Source: Sphingobium sp.
GTDB lineage: Bacteria > Pseudomonadota > Alphaproteobacteria > Sphingomonadales > Sphingomonadaceae
Direction of reading: 5' to 3'
Length of the DNA stretch: 64,000 nt
Assembly: GCA_020446425.1 (NCBI GenBank)
Contig: JAGRES010000015.1
Span: forward strand, 1-64,000
The notes below the pieces were generated by a model that was given only the letters and a program-made list of their open reading frames with translations, was not told the origin of the DNA and ran no database searches. A program made the translations under genes and the position numbers. Below are positions 29,330-38,545 of the stretch, in pieces. Numbering within the stretch: position 1 is the first letter of the stretch; every line of letters begins with the position of its first letter.

Positions 29330-29968
29330 TCATGGGGCTGTCGCGCCCTGTTGTCCCGCAAGGATACGATCAAGCTGCGTCAGATCACCCTTGAGCATAT
29401 CGAACAGGGGCGTTCGTTCATCAAGCTGGGTGGCGAGTGCGGCCCAGACTTCACGGGCGGCTTCAAATCGGCCCGATTTCGCCAGCGCGAGGCCATAGAA
29501 ATAGGGTGCAGCCGCCGACTTGGGGGCTACTTTCATCGCTTGCCGATAGCTGTAATCCGCCGCCGGGGATATGATGCCGCCGCCATGCGCCACCAGCGCA
29601 TTGCCCAAGCCGGTCCACAGGGCCGGGTCATCAGGGTTGGCCTTTATGCCCGATAGAAGGACATTGGCGGCGGCCTTGCTGTTGCCCTGCCGCGCGAGGC
29701 CGTCGGAAATGGTCAGCCAATGAGCGGTCTCGCCATATTCGCCGAAGCTGCGCCGCAGTCTCGCTTCATCTTCGTCGAAACGGGGCGCGTTTTGCTGGGG
29801 ATCGCGCGGGTCGCCCTTGAACGAAGGATGACCCTGCCAGGCATAGCCTGCGCCGCCCAGCAGCAGGGCCGCACCGACCATCTCCCACAAGGTACGCGGC
29901 AGGCGGCCCAATATGATCAGCCCCACGACAAGGAGTGCGATCAGGATCAGGAGAATGGCCCAGCCCAT
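29330..29968 (-). CDS. ccmI: Cytochrome c maturation protein CcmI-like, TPR
   Basis: A 212-residue protein that begins with a two-part membrane segment (WAILLILIALLVVGLIILG and MVGAALLLGGAGYAW) and then has tetratricopeptide-type helical repeats (AAANVLLSGIKANPDDPALWTGLGNAL and PKSAAAPYFYGLALAKSGRFEAA, each read separately). CcmI/CycH chaperones apocytochrome c to the heme ligation complex. It is last in the ccm gene run, and its ATG overlaps the ccmH stop by one base. The protein is shorter than classical two-domain CcmI. Confidence 0.78.
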   Translation of the reverse strand: MGWAILLILIALLVVGLIILGRLPRTLWEMVGAALLLGGAGYAWQGHPSFKGDPRDPQQNAPRFDEDEARLRRSFGEYGETAHWLTISDGLARQGNSKAAANVLLSGIKANPDDPALWTGLGNALVAHGGGIISPAADYSYRQAMKVAPKSAAAPYFYGLALAKSGRFEAAREVWAALATQLDERTPLFDMLKGDLTQLDRILAGQQGATAP

Positions 29969-30381
29969 TATGTGCCCTTTCTCTTGCGCTTGATACGCGC
30001 GGCGACCAGCAATCCACCCACCAGCAGCAGCAGCAGCGGCATCGCCCAGAGCGGCCATAGTAGCGGATCGTCGGTTGGCTCATAGCTGATCCAGTCGCCA
30101 TAACGTTCGATCAGCCAGGCGCGGATTTGCTCCGGCTCCTCGCCCGCCGCAATCCGTTCCCTGATCTGCGAGCGCAGGTCGCCTGCCATGCTGGCGTTAC
30201 TGTCGGCAATGGACTGGCTCTGGCAGGTCAGGCAGCGGATCGTGAGCATCAGGTCGCTGGCTTTTTTCTCTAGCGCCGGGTCGTCGAGCTGCCTGTCGGC
30301 ATAGGGCGCGGGCGGCAGCGCGGTTTGTGCATATATCGGTGCAGCTATGAAAAGTGCGAAAAGGAAGAGGATATGCTTCAT
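29968..30381 (-). CDS. ccmH: Cytochrome c maturation protein CcmH/CycL
   Basis: Thiol oxidoreductase that reduces apocytochrome c cysteines before heme ligation. The 137-residue protein has a signal peptide (FLFALFIAAPIYAQ), the redox motif RCLTCQSQSI (C50, C53), and one C-terminal TM helix (LWAMPLLLLLVGGLLVAA). The ATG at 30381 overlaps the ccmG stop by four bases; an upstream in-frame ATG would add five residues and is less likely. It lies in the ccmC-D-E-F-G-H-I order on the minus strand. Confidence 0.94.
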   Translation of the reverse strand: MKHILFLFALFIAAPIYAQTALPPAPYADRQLDDPALEKKASDLMLTIRCLTCQSQSIADSNASMAGDLRSQIRERIAAGEEPEQIRAWLIERYGDWISYEPTDDPLLWPLWAMPLLLLLVGGLLVAARIKRKRKGT

Positions 30382-30905
30382 TGCGCCCCCTTCCATATCG
30401 CGATCAGCTTCGGCACGTCCTCTGCGCGGATGTCGCCAATATGCTGGTGCACGATGCGGCCCTGCCCATCGACGATAAAGGTTTCCGGTACGCCTGACGA
30501 CCCCAGCGCGATCTGTACCGAGGAACGCGCATCGAGGCCGATATGATCATAGGGATTGCCCCATCGGGCAAGGAACGCATCAACATCTTCGCGCGCATCG
30601 CGAATGGCAATGGCGTCGATGGGAACACCCGCTTTCTCCAGCGCCAGCAGCTGCGACGATTCGGCGGCGCAGGGTACGCACCAGCTGGCGAATATATTGA
30701 GCATGCGCGGTTTGCCCTTGGCGAATTCCGCGCTGCTCAAGGGGGGACGGTCGCTTGCCGCCTGAGGCAGCTCGAACGCGGGCAATGGCTTGCCCACCAG
30801 CTTGGACGTGATGACGCGCTCGTCGGGCCTCAGCAGGCCACTGGCGAAGAACAGCGCCAGCGCGGCGAACAACGCGAGGGGCAGCCAGAGGAGGATGCGG
30901 CCCAT
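30378..30905 (-). CDS. ccmG: Thiol:disulfide interchange protein CcmG/DsbE
   Basis: Membrane-anchored periplasmic thioredoxin-fold reductase in cytochrome c maturation. The 175-residue protein has an N-terminal anchor (LLWLPLALFAALALFFASG), then a thioredoxin domain with the active site WCVPC (C76, C79), and the family's GVPETFIVDGQGRI cis-Pro loop. The ATG at 30905 overlaps the ccmF stop by one base. Its stop overlaps the ccmH start, so the whole run is translationally coupled. Confidence 0.95.
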   Translation of the reverse strand: MGRILLWLPLALFAALALFFASGLLRPDERVITSKLVGKPLPAFELPQAASDRPPLSSAEFAKGKPRMLNIFASWCVPCAAESSQLLALEKAGVPIDAIAIRDAREDVDAFLARWGNPYDHIGLDARSSVQIALGSSGVPETFIVDGQGRIVHQHIGDIRAEDVPKLIAIWKGAQ

Positions 30906-32839
30906 CAGCCCCAATCCCCCGCATGAATTTTCCGCAACTTCAGCAGCCATCCGCGCCGTTCCCGCCCGATGATGGTGAGCACACCGCCTGCCGCAATCAT
31001 CAGTCCGCCGAGCCAGATCAGCGTTACGAACGGCTTCCACCAGATGCGCACCTGCCAGCGGCCATCGTCGAGCGCATCGCCGAGCACGATGTATAGCTGG
31101 CCGTCCCAGCGGGTCAGTATTGCGGACTCGGTGGTGGTGGTCGGCGGATCGGAAAAGAAACGGTTTTGCGGATTGAGCAGCGCCTCTGCGCCGCCGCGCT
31201 GTGCAATCATATCCGCCTGCATCGCCGACCAGTTTTCACCGGCGACAGGTGCGACGCTGGAAAATGTGACGCTCCAGCCAGCCGCCTCGACATTGTCGCC
31301 CGGCTTCATCGCCGCCAACTTTTCGGTTGTGAAGGCGCTGTCGGCGGCCATACCCGCCAGAGACACGGCACATCCCATATGGGCAATCACCATGCCCCAA
31401 ACAAACAAAGGCGTGCGGCGCAGGTTGCGCTTGCCCAGTGGTACGATGCTGCCCAGCGCCACGCCGCCAGCCACCACTAGACCCAGAAACGGCAACAGGC
31501 CGATTTTACCCCATGACGCTACACCGAGTGCAGCGGCGATACCAGCCATCGCCAGCGCAGGCCATATCAGGCGCTCGGCGACCAGCCCCGGCTTGTCGCG
31601 CCGCCAGCGGGTGAGCGGCCCCGCCATCATCGCCAGCATCAGCATCAGTGCGAGCGGCCCGGCAATACGATTGAAATAGGGCGGGCCGACGGAAACTTTA
31701 TGCCCGAAGGCTTCGGTCATCAGCGGATAGAGCGTGCCGATCAGCACGACACCAAGGATGACGGTCAGCAGCAGGTTATTGACGACCAGCCATGTCTCGC
31801 GGCTCATCGCCTCGAACTGTTTGCCTTCGCGCACCGTGCCCACTCGTGCGCCGAACAGCGCCAGCGCCCCGCCGATATAAATGGCCAGCAGGGCAAGGAT
31901 GAAACTGCCGCGTTCGGGGTCGACAGCGAAAGCGTGGACGCTGGTCAATATGCCGGAGCGCACGAGGAAGGTGCCGACCATCGACATCGAAAAGGCGATC
32001 ACGGCCAGCATCACCGTCCACGCACGCAGAGCGTCGCGGGTTGCCAGTACGGTGACCGAATGGAGCAGCGCGGTCGCGGCCAGCCATGGCATCAGCGACG
32101 CGTTCTCCACCGGGTCCCAGAACCACCAGCCGCCCCAGCCCAGCTCATAATATGCCCAGTAACTGCCCGCGACGATGCCGATGGTCAGCATCACCCACGC
32201 GGTCAGCACCCAGGGGCGCATGGCGCGCGCAAAGGCGGCATCGACCGTGCGCGTCACCAGTGCGCCGACGGCGAAGGAGAAAGCGACCGACAGGCCGACA
32301 TAACCAAAATAGAGCGTTGGCGGATGAAAGGCGAGGCCGGGGTCCTGCAGCAACGGGTTCAGCCCTTGGCCGTCGGCAGCAGGTGGAGCAAGCCGCTCGA
32401 ACGGGTTGGACGAGAACAGCAGGAAGGCATAGAAGCCGAGGCTGATCAGCGCCTGTGCGCCCAATGTCGCCATATGCGTGTCGCGCTTCAATGTGCGTTC
32501 CAGCAGCGCAACACCTGCGCCCGCAACGCCCATCACCGTGACCCACAGCAGCATTGAGCCTTCATGATTACCCCATGCTCCGGCGAATTTATAGAGCCAC
32601 GGCTTGGCGCTGTGGCTGTTCATCGCCACCAGCAGCACCGACATGTCCGAGCGCAGGAACAGCAGGATCAGGCAGAGGAAGGCGAGTGCGCAGAGCAGCG
32701 CTTGGCAGACAGCGACCGGGCGCACGCCGGAGAGCAGGTCATCGCGCGATTGCGTGAGGCCCAATCCCGCCAGCACGCATTGCAGCAGCGCCAGCGCGGC
32801 GGCCAGCCACAAGGCGGCAAGACCAAGTTCGGCGATCAT
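30905..32839 (-). CDS. ccmF: Cytochrome c heme lyase subunit CcmF
   Basis: Core of the heme-apocytochrome c ligase in the inner membrane. The 644-residue protein has about fifteen membrane segments and the tryptophan-rich WGGWWFWDPVENASLMPWL heme-handling motif, plus conserved histidines (KFAGAWGNHEGSMLLW and LAFHPPTLYFGY). The ATG at 32839 is chosen since MIAELGLAALWLAAAL starts with the first TM; longer in-frame sequence is part of palindromic repeat copy 2. That repeat separates ccmF from ccmE. Confidence 0.96.
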   Translation of the reverse strand: MIAELGLAALWLAAALALLQCVLAGLGLTQSRDDLLSGVRPVAVCQALLCALAFLCLILLFLRSDMSVLLVAMNSHSAKPWLYKFAGAWGNHEGSMLLWVTVMGVAGAGVALLERTLKRDTHMATLGAQALISLGFYAFLLFSSNPFERLAPPAADGQGLNPLLQDPGLAFHPPTLYFGYVGLSVAFSFAVGALVTRTVDAAFARAMRPWVLTAWVMLTIGIVAGSYWAYYELGWGGWWFWDPVENASLMPWLAATALLHSVTVLATRDALRAWTVMLAVIAFSMSMVGTFLVRSGILTSVHAFAVDPERGSFILALLAIYIGGALALFGARVGTVREGKQFEAMSRETWLVVNNLLLTVILGVVLIGTLYPLMTEAFGHKVSVGPPYFNRIAGPLALMLMLAMMAGPLTRWRRDKPGLVAERLIWPALAMAGIAAALGVASWGKIGLLPFLGLVVAGGVALGSIVPLGKRNLRRTPLFVWGMVIAHMGCAVSLAGMAADSAFTTEKLAAMKPGDNVEAAGWSVTFSSVAPVAGENWSAMQADMIAQRGGAEALLNPQNRFFSDPPTTTTESAILTRWDGQLYIVLGDALDDGRWQVRIWWKPFVTLIWLGGLMIAAGGVLTIIGRERRGWLLKLRKIHAGDWG

Positions 32840-32851
32840 TGTGTTTCCAAT

Positions 32852-32956
32852 CCGTTCGGTTCGAGCAGTGTTCGAGCGGAGCCGAGAACACATGTCGAGA
32901 ACGCGTTTCTCGACTTCGGTTCTCGACAAACTCGAACCTCCGCTCGAAATGAACGG
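32852..32956 (+). repeat. Dispersed 100-bp palindromic repeat, copy 2
   Basis: Begins CCGTTCG and ends TGAACGG. It shares the core CTCGACTTCGGTTCTCGACA and about four fifths of its bases with copy 4 by eye. It lies in the ccmE-ccmF junction, 12 bases upstream of the ccmF start, in an otherwise tightly packed gene run. Confidence 0.85.
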
Positions 32957-32975
32957 TTTTGGCTATTTGAGTTAT

Positions 32976-33440
32976 TCACCGATCCGCCTTCATCTCGTGC
33001 GTGGCGGCATTGTAATTCATGCCCTCCAGCTCGCGCGGCATATAACGTTCGTCATGCTTGGCGAGCAGTTCGGTGGCGACGAAGGTGCCGGTCTCGTCGA
33101 ACGCGCCTTCTGCGACCACACCCGACCCTTCGCGGAACAGATCCGGCGCAATACCGGTGAAGGTAGCGGGGACGGTCGCCTTGCCGTCGGTCACGTCGAA
33201 CGTGATTGTCACGCCATCGGCTGCTTTTTTCAGGCTGCCGGCAACGACCATACCGCCCAGCCGGATCGCCTTGCCGGGTTCCACGCCTTTGGTTTTCACG
33301 TCATCGGGTGCGTAGAAATAGGCGGCTTCGTCCTTGAGTGCAGACGCGGCGAGCAGCCCTGCTGCGACCACCGCCACCAGCGCAATGATTGCCAATATTA
33401 GGCGCTGGTGCTTGGATTTCATGGCTCCGGTTTTCGCCAT
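32976..33440 (-). CDS. ccmE: Cytochrome c heme chaperone CcmE
   Basis: Periplasmic heme chaperone anchored in the inner membrane. The 154-residue protein has one N-terminal TM (LILAIIALVAVVAAGLLAAS), an OB-fold domain, and the heme-attachment motif AKHDERYMP with the covalent-ligand His129 and coordinating Tyr133. The length is normal for the family. It starts three bases after the ccmD stop. Downstream lies a palindromic repeat before ccmF. Confidence 0.96.
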   Translation of the reverse strand: MAKTGAMKSKHQRLILAIIALVAVVAAGLLAASALKDEAAYFYAPDDVKTKGVEPGKAIRLGGMVVAGSLKKAADGVTITFDVTDGKATVPATFTGIAPDLFREGSGVVAEGAFDETGTFVATELLAKHDERYMPRELEGMNYNAATHEMKADR

Positions 33441-33443
33441 GTC

Positions 33444-33575
33444 TCAGTTGTCCCGCTTCATATCGTTTGCGCGCGCTTCGGCGGCGCGCATCTGTTGCCA
33501 GCTTGCCCAGCTCAGCGCCAATGTGCCCAGTGCGGTAATCGCATATGCGGCGATGATGAAGGGCCAATGGTTCAC
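33444..33575 (-). CDS. ccmD: Heme exporter protein CcmD
   Basis: A 43-residue single-TM protein starting at GTG: hydrophobic WPFIIAAYAITALGTLALSW followed by a basic tail (QQMRAAEARANDMKRDN). CcmD is needed for release of holo-CcmE from CcmABC. The size, layout and position between ccmC and ccmE support the call. The ribosome binding site is AAGGATAAGCGGC. Easily missed because of the non-ATG start. Confidence 0.85.
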   Translation of the reverse strand: MNHWPFIIAAYAITALGTLALSWASWQQMRAAEARANDMKRDN

Positions 33576-33580
33576 GCCGC

Positions 33581-34321
33581 TTATCCTTCCCGCGCCAGCC
33601 GGGCGAGCCGCGCCTCGACTTTGTTCTGCGCGAGGATGGCGCGCATCCGCATCAGCACGATGGCGCCAAACCAGAGTGAGAAGCCCAATACCGTCAGTCC
33701 AAGCGGCCACAAAATCGCGCTGTCGATGGTCGATCCGCGCATCGTGATGCTCGGTCCCTGATGCAGGCTGTTCCACCATACCACGCTGCGGTTGATGATC
33801 GGCAGGTTGATCGCGCCGACCAGCGCGAAGATCGCCGTCACGCGGCTCACCCCGCCATTCTCCGCGATACCGCGCCCTTCCTCGGCGCTGGCCCGCGCCA
33901 GCGCGATGTATCCGAAATAGAGGAACAGCAGCACCAGCATGCTGGTCATGCGGCCGTCCCATTCCCACCAGGTGCCCCATGTCGGCCGACCCCAGATCGA
34001 GCCGGTGACGAGGCATATGGCGGTGAACAGCGCGCCGGGAACGGCAATGGCGCGGCCCGCCACGCCAGCCAGCGGGTGTCGCCATACCATCTGCATCAGC
34101 GCGGCGATGGCGATGGCGCTCCAGCCGCCCATACCCAGCCATGCGGCGGGTACATGGATATAGAGAATGCGCACCGATTCCCCCTGCAGATAATCGGCGG
34201 GAGTGAGGAATAATCCGCTGTAGGCGCCAACGCCGATCAGCAGCAGCCCGCCCCAGAACAGCCAGGGCGTCAGCGGCCGCGCGATCTTCAGGAAACGGGC
34301 AGGGTTGGCAAAGGCATGCAT
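33581..34321 (-). CDS. ccmC: Heme exporter/handling protein CcmC
   Basis: Inner-membrane protein that loads heme onto CcmE. The 246-residue protein has six membrane segments, a periplasmic His region (YIHVPAAWLGMG) and the tryptophan-rich motif WGTWWEWDGRMTS. It heads the minus-strand ccmCDEFGHI run. The ABC components ccmA and ccmB, often directly upstream, are absent; the next gene upstream is divergent purF, 207 bases away. Confidence 0.96.
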   Translation of the reverse strand: MHAFANPARFLKIARPLTPWLFWGGLLLIGVGAYSGLFLTPADYLQGESVRILYIHVPAAWLGMGGWSAIAIAALMQMVWRHPLAGVAGRAIAVPGALFTAICLVTGSIWGRPTWGTWWEWDGRMTSMLVLLFLYFGYIALARASAEEGRGIAENGGVSRVTAIFALVGAINLPIINRSVVWWNSLHQGPSITMRGSTIDSAILWPLGLTVLGFSLWFGAIVLMRMRAILAQNKVEARLARLAREG

Positions 34322-34528
34322 CGGCGCTTCTTTAGCTGCGGGAACCGGGACTGGCTAGGCTTTCATCGCCTAATTCCCACGCCCGGTCATGCCAAAGTCC
34401 GGTTTTGTGACAGCATCGCGACAATCAAGGGGCGACAAAGCGATATAAACACCCTATATGCCGCCGCATAGGTCGCCCTTAAGTCGGCTCTGCCGGCATA
34501 ATTTCAGTGCAGTGGACCCGCCAGGATC

Positions 34529-35998
34529 ATGCTCACAACACATCCGTTTAATGATGACAAGCTGCGCGAGGAGTGCGGCGTTTTTGGTGTTTCCGGCGCG
34601 TTTACCGCCTCGGCCATGGTGGCTCTTGGGCTGCATGCCCTGCAACATCGCGGGCAGGAAGCGGCGGGAATCACCAGTTGGGACGGGCAGGATTTCCACA
34701 CCATGCGCGCAATGGGCCATGTTGCGGGCAATTTCGATAATGACGAGGCGATTCGCGGCCTGCCCGGCAATGTCGCTTGCGGCCATGTGCGCTATTCGAC
34801 CACGGGCGAAACCTCGCTGCGCAATGTCCAGCCGCTCTATGCCGAGCTGTCTTCGGGCGGCTTTGCGGTTGCGCATAACGGCAATATCTCGAACGCGGTG
34901 AAACTGCGCCGGGAACTGGTGCGGCGTGGCTCCATCTTCCAGTCGACCAGCGATACCGAAGTCATCATCCACCTGGTCGCGACGTCCAGCTATCGCACCT
35001 TGCTCGACCGCTTCATTGATGCGCTGAAACAGGTCGAGGGCGCCTACTCGCTGATCTGCATGACGGCAGAGGGCATGATCGCATGCCGCGATCCGCTCGG
35101 CATTCGCCCGCTGGTGATGGGTCGTCTGGGCGATGCGGTAATCTTCGCCTCAGAAACCGTGGCGTTTGACGTTGTCGGTGCGGAATATGTGCGTTCGGTA
35201 GAGCCGGGCGAGCTGATCGTCGTGCCCAATGGCGCTACCGCCGATGAGATACGCAGCCATCGCCCGTTCGGCGATGTCGCTGCGCGCCCCTGCATTTTCG
35301 AGCACGTCTATTTCAGCCGCCCCGACTCTATCGTCGACGGCTCCAGCGTTTATTCCGTGCGCAAGGAAATCGGCGCGCAGCTCGCCATCGAAAACCCGGT
35401 CGAGGCCGATTATGTCATCCCCGTGCCGGATTCGGGCGTGCCTGCCGCCATCGGCTATGCACAGGAATCGGGTATTCCATTTGAACTGGGCATCATCCGC
35501 TCCCACTATATCGGCCGCACCTTCATCCAGCCGGGCGATCAGGTTCGCCACCTCGGTGTCAAGCTGAAGCACAACGCCAACCGTGCACTGATCGACGGCA
35601 AGCGCATCGTCCTTATCGACGACAGCATCGTGCGCGGTACGACCAGCCTCAAGATCGTGCAGATGATGCGTGAAGCGGGCGCGAAGGAAGTGCATATGCG
35701 CATCGCCAGCCCGCCGACCAAGCATAGCTGCTTCTATGGTGTCGATACGCCGGAGCGCACCAAATTGCTCGCGCACAAACTCGACATTGGCGGCATGCAG
35801 GAGTTCATCCATGCCGACAGCCTCGCTTTCCTGTCCATCGAAGGTCTCTACAAGGCGTTGGGCGAGGCGCAGCGTGCTGACATCCGCCCGCAATATTGCG
35901 ACGCCTGCTTCACCGGCGATTATCCGACATCCCTCACCGATCAGGACGAGGCCGAAGTCCGGGACCAGCTTGAACTGCTCAGCGAGCGGGTGGTCTAA
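34529..35998 (+). CDS. purF: Amidophosphoribosyltransferase
   Basis: First enzyme of purine synthesis, converting PRPP and glutamine to phosphoribosylamine. The 489-residue protein has a 15-residue propeptide before Cys16 (EECGVFG), the Ntn glutaminase domain, and the PRPP loop VLIDDSIVRGTT. Cysteines expected to hold a 4Fe-4S cluster in the Bacillus-type enzyme are present as RPCIFEHVYF, KHSCFYG and YCDACFTG. The divergent ccmC gives a 207-base upstream gap. It is followed by palindromic repeat copy 3. Confidence 0.97.
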   Translation: MLTTHPFNDDKLREECGVFGVSGAFTASAMVALGLHALQHRGQEAAGITSWDGQDFHTMRAMGHVAGNFDNDEAIRGLPGNVACGHVRYSTTGETSLRNVQPLYAELSSGGFAVAHNGNISNAVKLRRELVRRGSIFQSTSDTEVIIHLVATSSYRTLLDRFIDALKQVEGAYSLICMTAEGMIACRDPLGIRPLVMGRLGDAVIFASETVAFDVVGAEYVRSVEPGELIVVPNGATADEIRSHRPFGDVAARPCIFEHVYFSRPDSIVDGSSVYSVRKEIGAQLAIENPVEADYVIPVPDSGVPAAIGYAQESGIPFELGIIRSHYIGRTFIQPGDQVRHLGVKLKHNANRALIDGKRIVLIDDSIVRGTTSLKIVQMMREAGAKEVHMRIASPPTKHSCFYGVDTPERTKLLAHKLDIGGMQEFIHADSLAFLSIEGLYKALGEAQRADIRPQYCDACFTGDYPTSLTDQDEAEVRDQLELLSERVV

Positions 35999-36009
35999 AC
36001 GCCTTTTCT

Positions 36010-36081
36010 CCGCTCGTGTCGAGCGTAGTCGAGACACGATTTCTCCTAGCCCCGGTTCTCGACTTCGCTCGAACCGAACGG
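36010..36081 (+). repeat. Dispersed palindromic repeat, short copy 3
   Basis: A 72-bp shortened family member. It begins CCGCTCG, contains CGGTTCTCGACTTCGCTCGAAC and ends CGAACGG like copies 1 and 4 (the motif is split here into two parts of at most twenty bases: CGGTTCTCGACTTCG then CTCGAAC). It lies 21 bases upstream of the SDR gene, after purF. Confidence 0.7.
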
Positions 36082-36102
36082 ATGCCAAGAATTGAATAGC
36101 CC

Positions 36103-36816
36103 ATGACCACAAAACCCCTCGCCGGAAAACTCGCACTTGTAACCGGGGCGAGCCGCGGCATCGGCGCCGAAACCGCCGTGGCGCTTGCAGCAGCCGGTGC
36201 GCACGTGATCCTTGTCGCGCGCACGTCGGGCGGGCTGGAAGAGGTGGAAGAACGCATTCATGCCGCAGGCGGCAACGCCACCATTGCGCCGCTCGACCTG
36301 ATCGATGGCGAGAGCATCGGCAGGCTTGCAAGCGCGATTGCGGGGCGCTGGGATGCGCTCGATATCCTTGTGCTCAATGCGGCGATGCTGGGCGCGCTTG
36401 CTTCCGTGCCCGCCATCGACACCAAGGAATTCGCGAAGATGATGACACTCAACATCAGCGCGAACCAGGCGCTGATCGCCGCGTTCGATCCGATGCTACG
36501 CGCGAGCAAGGATGCGCGCGTCGTCGCCGTGACGAGCAGTGTGGGCAGCGATGTGCGGCCCTATTGGGGCGCCTATGGCGCGACCAAGGCGGCGCTGGAG
36601 GTGCTGGTGCGTGCCTATGGCGAGGAAGTGAAGAATATCTCGGCCATCCGTACCCATATCGTAGACCCGGGCGCGACCCGCACCGCGATGCGCGCCAAAG
36701 CCTTTCCCGGCGAAGACCCGGCGACGCTCAAGGGGCCGGAGGTGGTTGCGCAGGCTATCGCTGAGCTGGCGACGAGCGATGCACTGGATGGGGAGAGAGT
36801 GCGGGTAGAGCCGTAA
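36103..36816 (+). CDS. Short-chain dehydrogenase/reductase (SDR)
   Basis: A 237-residue classical SDR. It has the NAD(P)-binding TGASRGIGAE motif near residue 15, LVLNAAMLG (NNAG-like), the catalytic Ser in VTSSVGS, and YGATK (Tyr/Lys). The substrate is not evident. It follows purF on the same strand with repeat copy 3 in between. The C terminus (GERVRVEP) is short. No partner enzyme is adjacent to suggest a pathway. Confidence 0.88.
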   Translation: MTTKPLAGKLALVTGASRGIGAETAVALAAAGAHVILVARTSGGLEEVEERIHAAGGNATIAPLDLIDGESIGRLASAIAGRWDALDILVLNAAMLGALASVPAIDTKEFAKMMTLNISANQALIAAFDPMLRASKDARVVAVTSSVGSDVRPYWGAYGATKAALEVLVRAYGEEVKNISAIRTHIVDPGATRTAMRAKAFPGEDPATLKGPEVVAQAIAELATSDALDGERVRVEP

Positions 36817-36876
36817 TCTACCGCATATACCGCGATACATTGCTATGTCAGCTATATTGTGGGAACCGGACATTCC

Positions 36877-37161
36877 CTAGACCCCCTGCCCCCATATCGA
36901 TAGCCACCATATTGCGCTAAGGGCCGCCACGACCGACGACACGACAATATGCGATTTTGAGAGCCTTTCGCGCTTTGCGGCTAATCCAAGAACCAAGGTC
37001 AATGTGATCATCGCGCATGGAATACCTAGAAGCGGTAAACTGTCATAGATGAAACCGAAACCCTCTTCGTAAAACCCATATTTTTCGAAAAGCATCACAG
37101 CTAGTCCGAGAGGAAATAGCCAAAAGGCGCATCCAAGAGCGGTGAGGATCAAAATTTTCAC
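36877..37161 (-). CDS. Small uncharacterised membrane protein
   Basis: A 94-residue protein with three hydrophobic segments (ILTALGCAFWLFPLGLAVML, LLGIPCAMITLTLVLGLA, VVSSVVAALSAIWWLSIW). No family recognised. Its DNA is less GC-rich than its neighbours. It lies convergent to the SDR gene and downstream of cfa's 3' side, with no operon partner. It is open, with a plausible ATG, but no strong ribosome binding site, so it is a moderate-confidence gene. Confidence 0.55.
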   Translation of the reverse strand: MKILILTALGCAFWLFPLGLAVMLFEKYGFYEEGFGFIYDSLPLLGIPCAMITLTLVLGLAAKRERLSKSHIVVSSVVAALSAIWWLSIWGQGV

Positions 37162-37215
37162 TGAAGGACGTTATTCGATGCTCTTAACGTCCGCAATGTT
37201 GTCGCGTCCTGACAG

Positions 37216-38481
37216 TCAGCTTTTCACCAAAGTCACCTGCGCCACGTCTATCCCGCCGCCTGCAAAGCCGCCTTCGCAATACATCAGGTAGTAGCGCCAC
37301 AGCTTGACGAACTTCTCATCGAACGCAGCGGGGAGGTGGCCTTCGTCCAGCGCCGCGTCGAAGCGTTCGCGCCATAGGCGCAGCGTCGTCGCATAATGCT
37401 GGCCGAACGAGTGCCGGTCGCGCCATTCAAGACCCTGCGCCTCCGCAATCGCGCGGAAGCAGCTTTCCGACAGCAGCATGCCGCCGGGGAAGATATAGGT
37501 CTGGATGAAGTCAGCACTGGCGGCATACCGCTCGAAGATTGCATCGTCGATGCTGATATACTGGATCACCGCTCGCCCGCCGGGTTTCAGCAACCGGTGG
37601 ATGGCCGCCAAATAGTCCGGCCAATATTCCCGCCCCACGGCCTCGACCATTTCGATGCTGGCTATGGCGTCATATGCGCCCGTGGCGTCACGATAATCGG
37701 TGAGGTGAATCTCGGCACGTTCGGCGGGCAAGCGCGAACGCGCCCACTGCGCCTGCTCGGTCGAGAGAGTGAGACCGTCATAGCGGATGTCGGACCGCTC
37801 CATTGCGTGCCGGGCAAAGCCGCCCCAGCCGCAGCCTATCTCCAACAGGCGATCACCATCTTTCAGCGCCAGACGATCGAGCGCTGCATCTATTTTCGCA
37901 CACTGCGCCGCCTCCAGCCCCTCTTGCGGGTCGCCCGCATCGGCGAAAAGCGCGCTCGAATAGTTCATGCCCTCATCGAGCCAGAGCGCATAGAAATCAT
38001 TGCCCAGATCATAATGGGCAGAGATATTGCGCTTTGCGCCCGTGCGGCTGTTCGCATGCCAGCCATGCGCCATCCGCGCCAGCCAGCGCATCGGCCCGCG
38101 TGCGCGCGCCACCCGGCCCAAGGTGCGGGCATTGGCCATGAACAGCGCGAACAGCGGCACCGGGTCCGGGCTGTCCCATTCTCCCGCCGCCCATGCCTGA
38201 TACCAGCCGACCGAACCGCCCGTTGCGAGGCGGACGAGCGCGTGCCAGTTCCTGAGGCGGACCTCGCATACTGGCCCGTCATCGCGGGCGCCCAGAACGC
38301 GGATGGAGCCGTCAGGCAGCCATGCCTCCAGCCGCCCCTTGTCCAGCCCCGCATCAATCCGGTCCAATATGCGATGACCAAAGGGTGCGAGCAGGCGCCC
38401 CCACAGGCGCGCCCATCCGCTGGGCATCCATCGCGCCGCGCGGACCAGATGCGCTCCGCGTTTATGGTTCATCGCGTTCAT
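37216..38481 (-). CDS. cfa: Cyclopropane-fatty-acyl-phospholipid synthase
   Basis: SAM-dependent methyltransferase that cyclopropanates unsaturated acyl chains in membrane lipids. The 421-residue protein has an N-terminal lipid-binding part, the linker SAHYDLGNDFYALWLDEGMNYSS read as two motifs (SAHYDLGNDFY and LDEGMNYS), the SAM site LEIGCGWGG, and the C-terminal active-site stretch MYCEGGF. Start ATG at 38481; an internal ATG three codons on is also possible. It lies 64 bases downstream of phrB on the same strand. Confidence 0.94.
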   Translation of the reverse strand: MNAMNHKRGAHLVRAARWMPSGWARLWGRLLAPFGHRILDRIDAGLDKGRLEAWLPDGSIRVLGARDDGPVCEVRLRNWHALVRLATGGSVGWYQAWAAGEWDSPDPVPLFALFMANARTLGRVARARGPMRWLARMAHGWHANSRTGAKRNISAHYDLGNDFYALWLDEGMNYSSALFADAGDPQEGLEAAQCAKIDAALDRLALKDGDRLLEIGCGWGGFARHAMERSDIRYDGLTLSTEQAQWARSRLPAERAEIHLTDYRDATGAYDAIASIEMVEAVGREYWPDYLAAIHRLLKPGGRAVIQYISIDDAIFERYAASADFIQTYIFPGGMLLSESCFRAIAEAQGLEWRDRHSFGQHYATTLRLWRERFDAALDEGHLPAAFDEKFVKLWRYYLMYCEGGFAGGGIDVAQVTLVKS

Positions 38482-38545
38482 GAGTCGGGAGTGTGCCCCA
38501 CCATGCGGCGAAGGGCAATGCAGGTCGTCTAACCGATAGGGGAAT

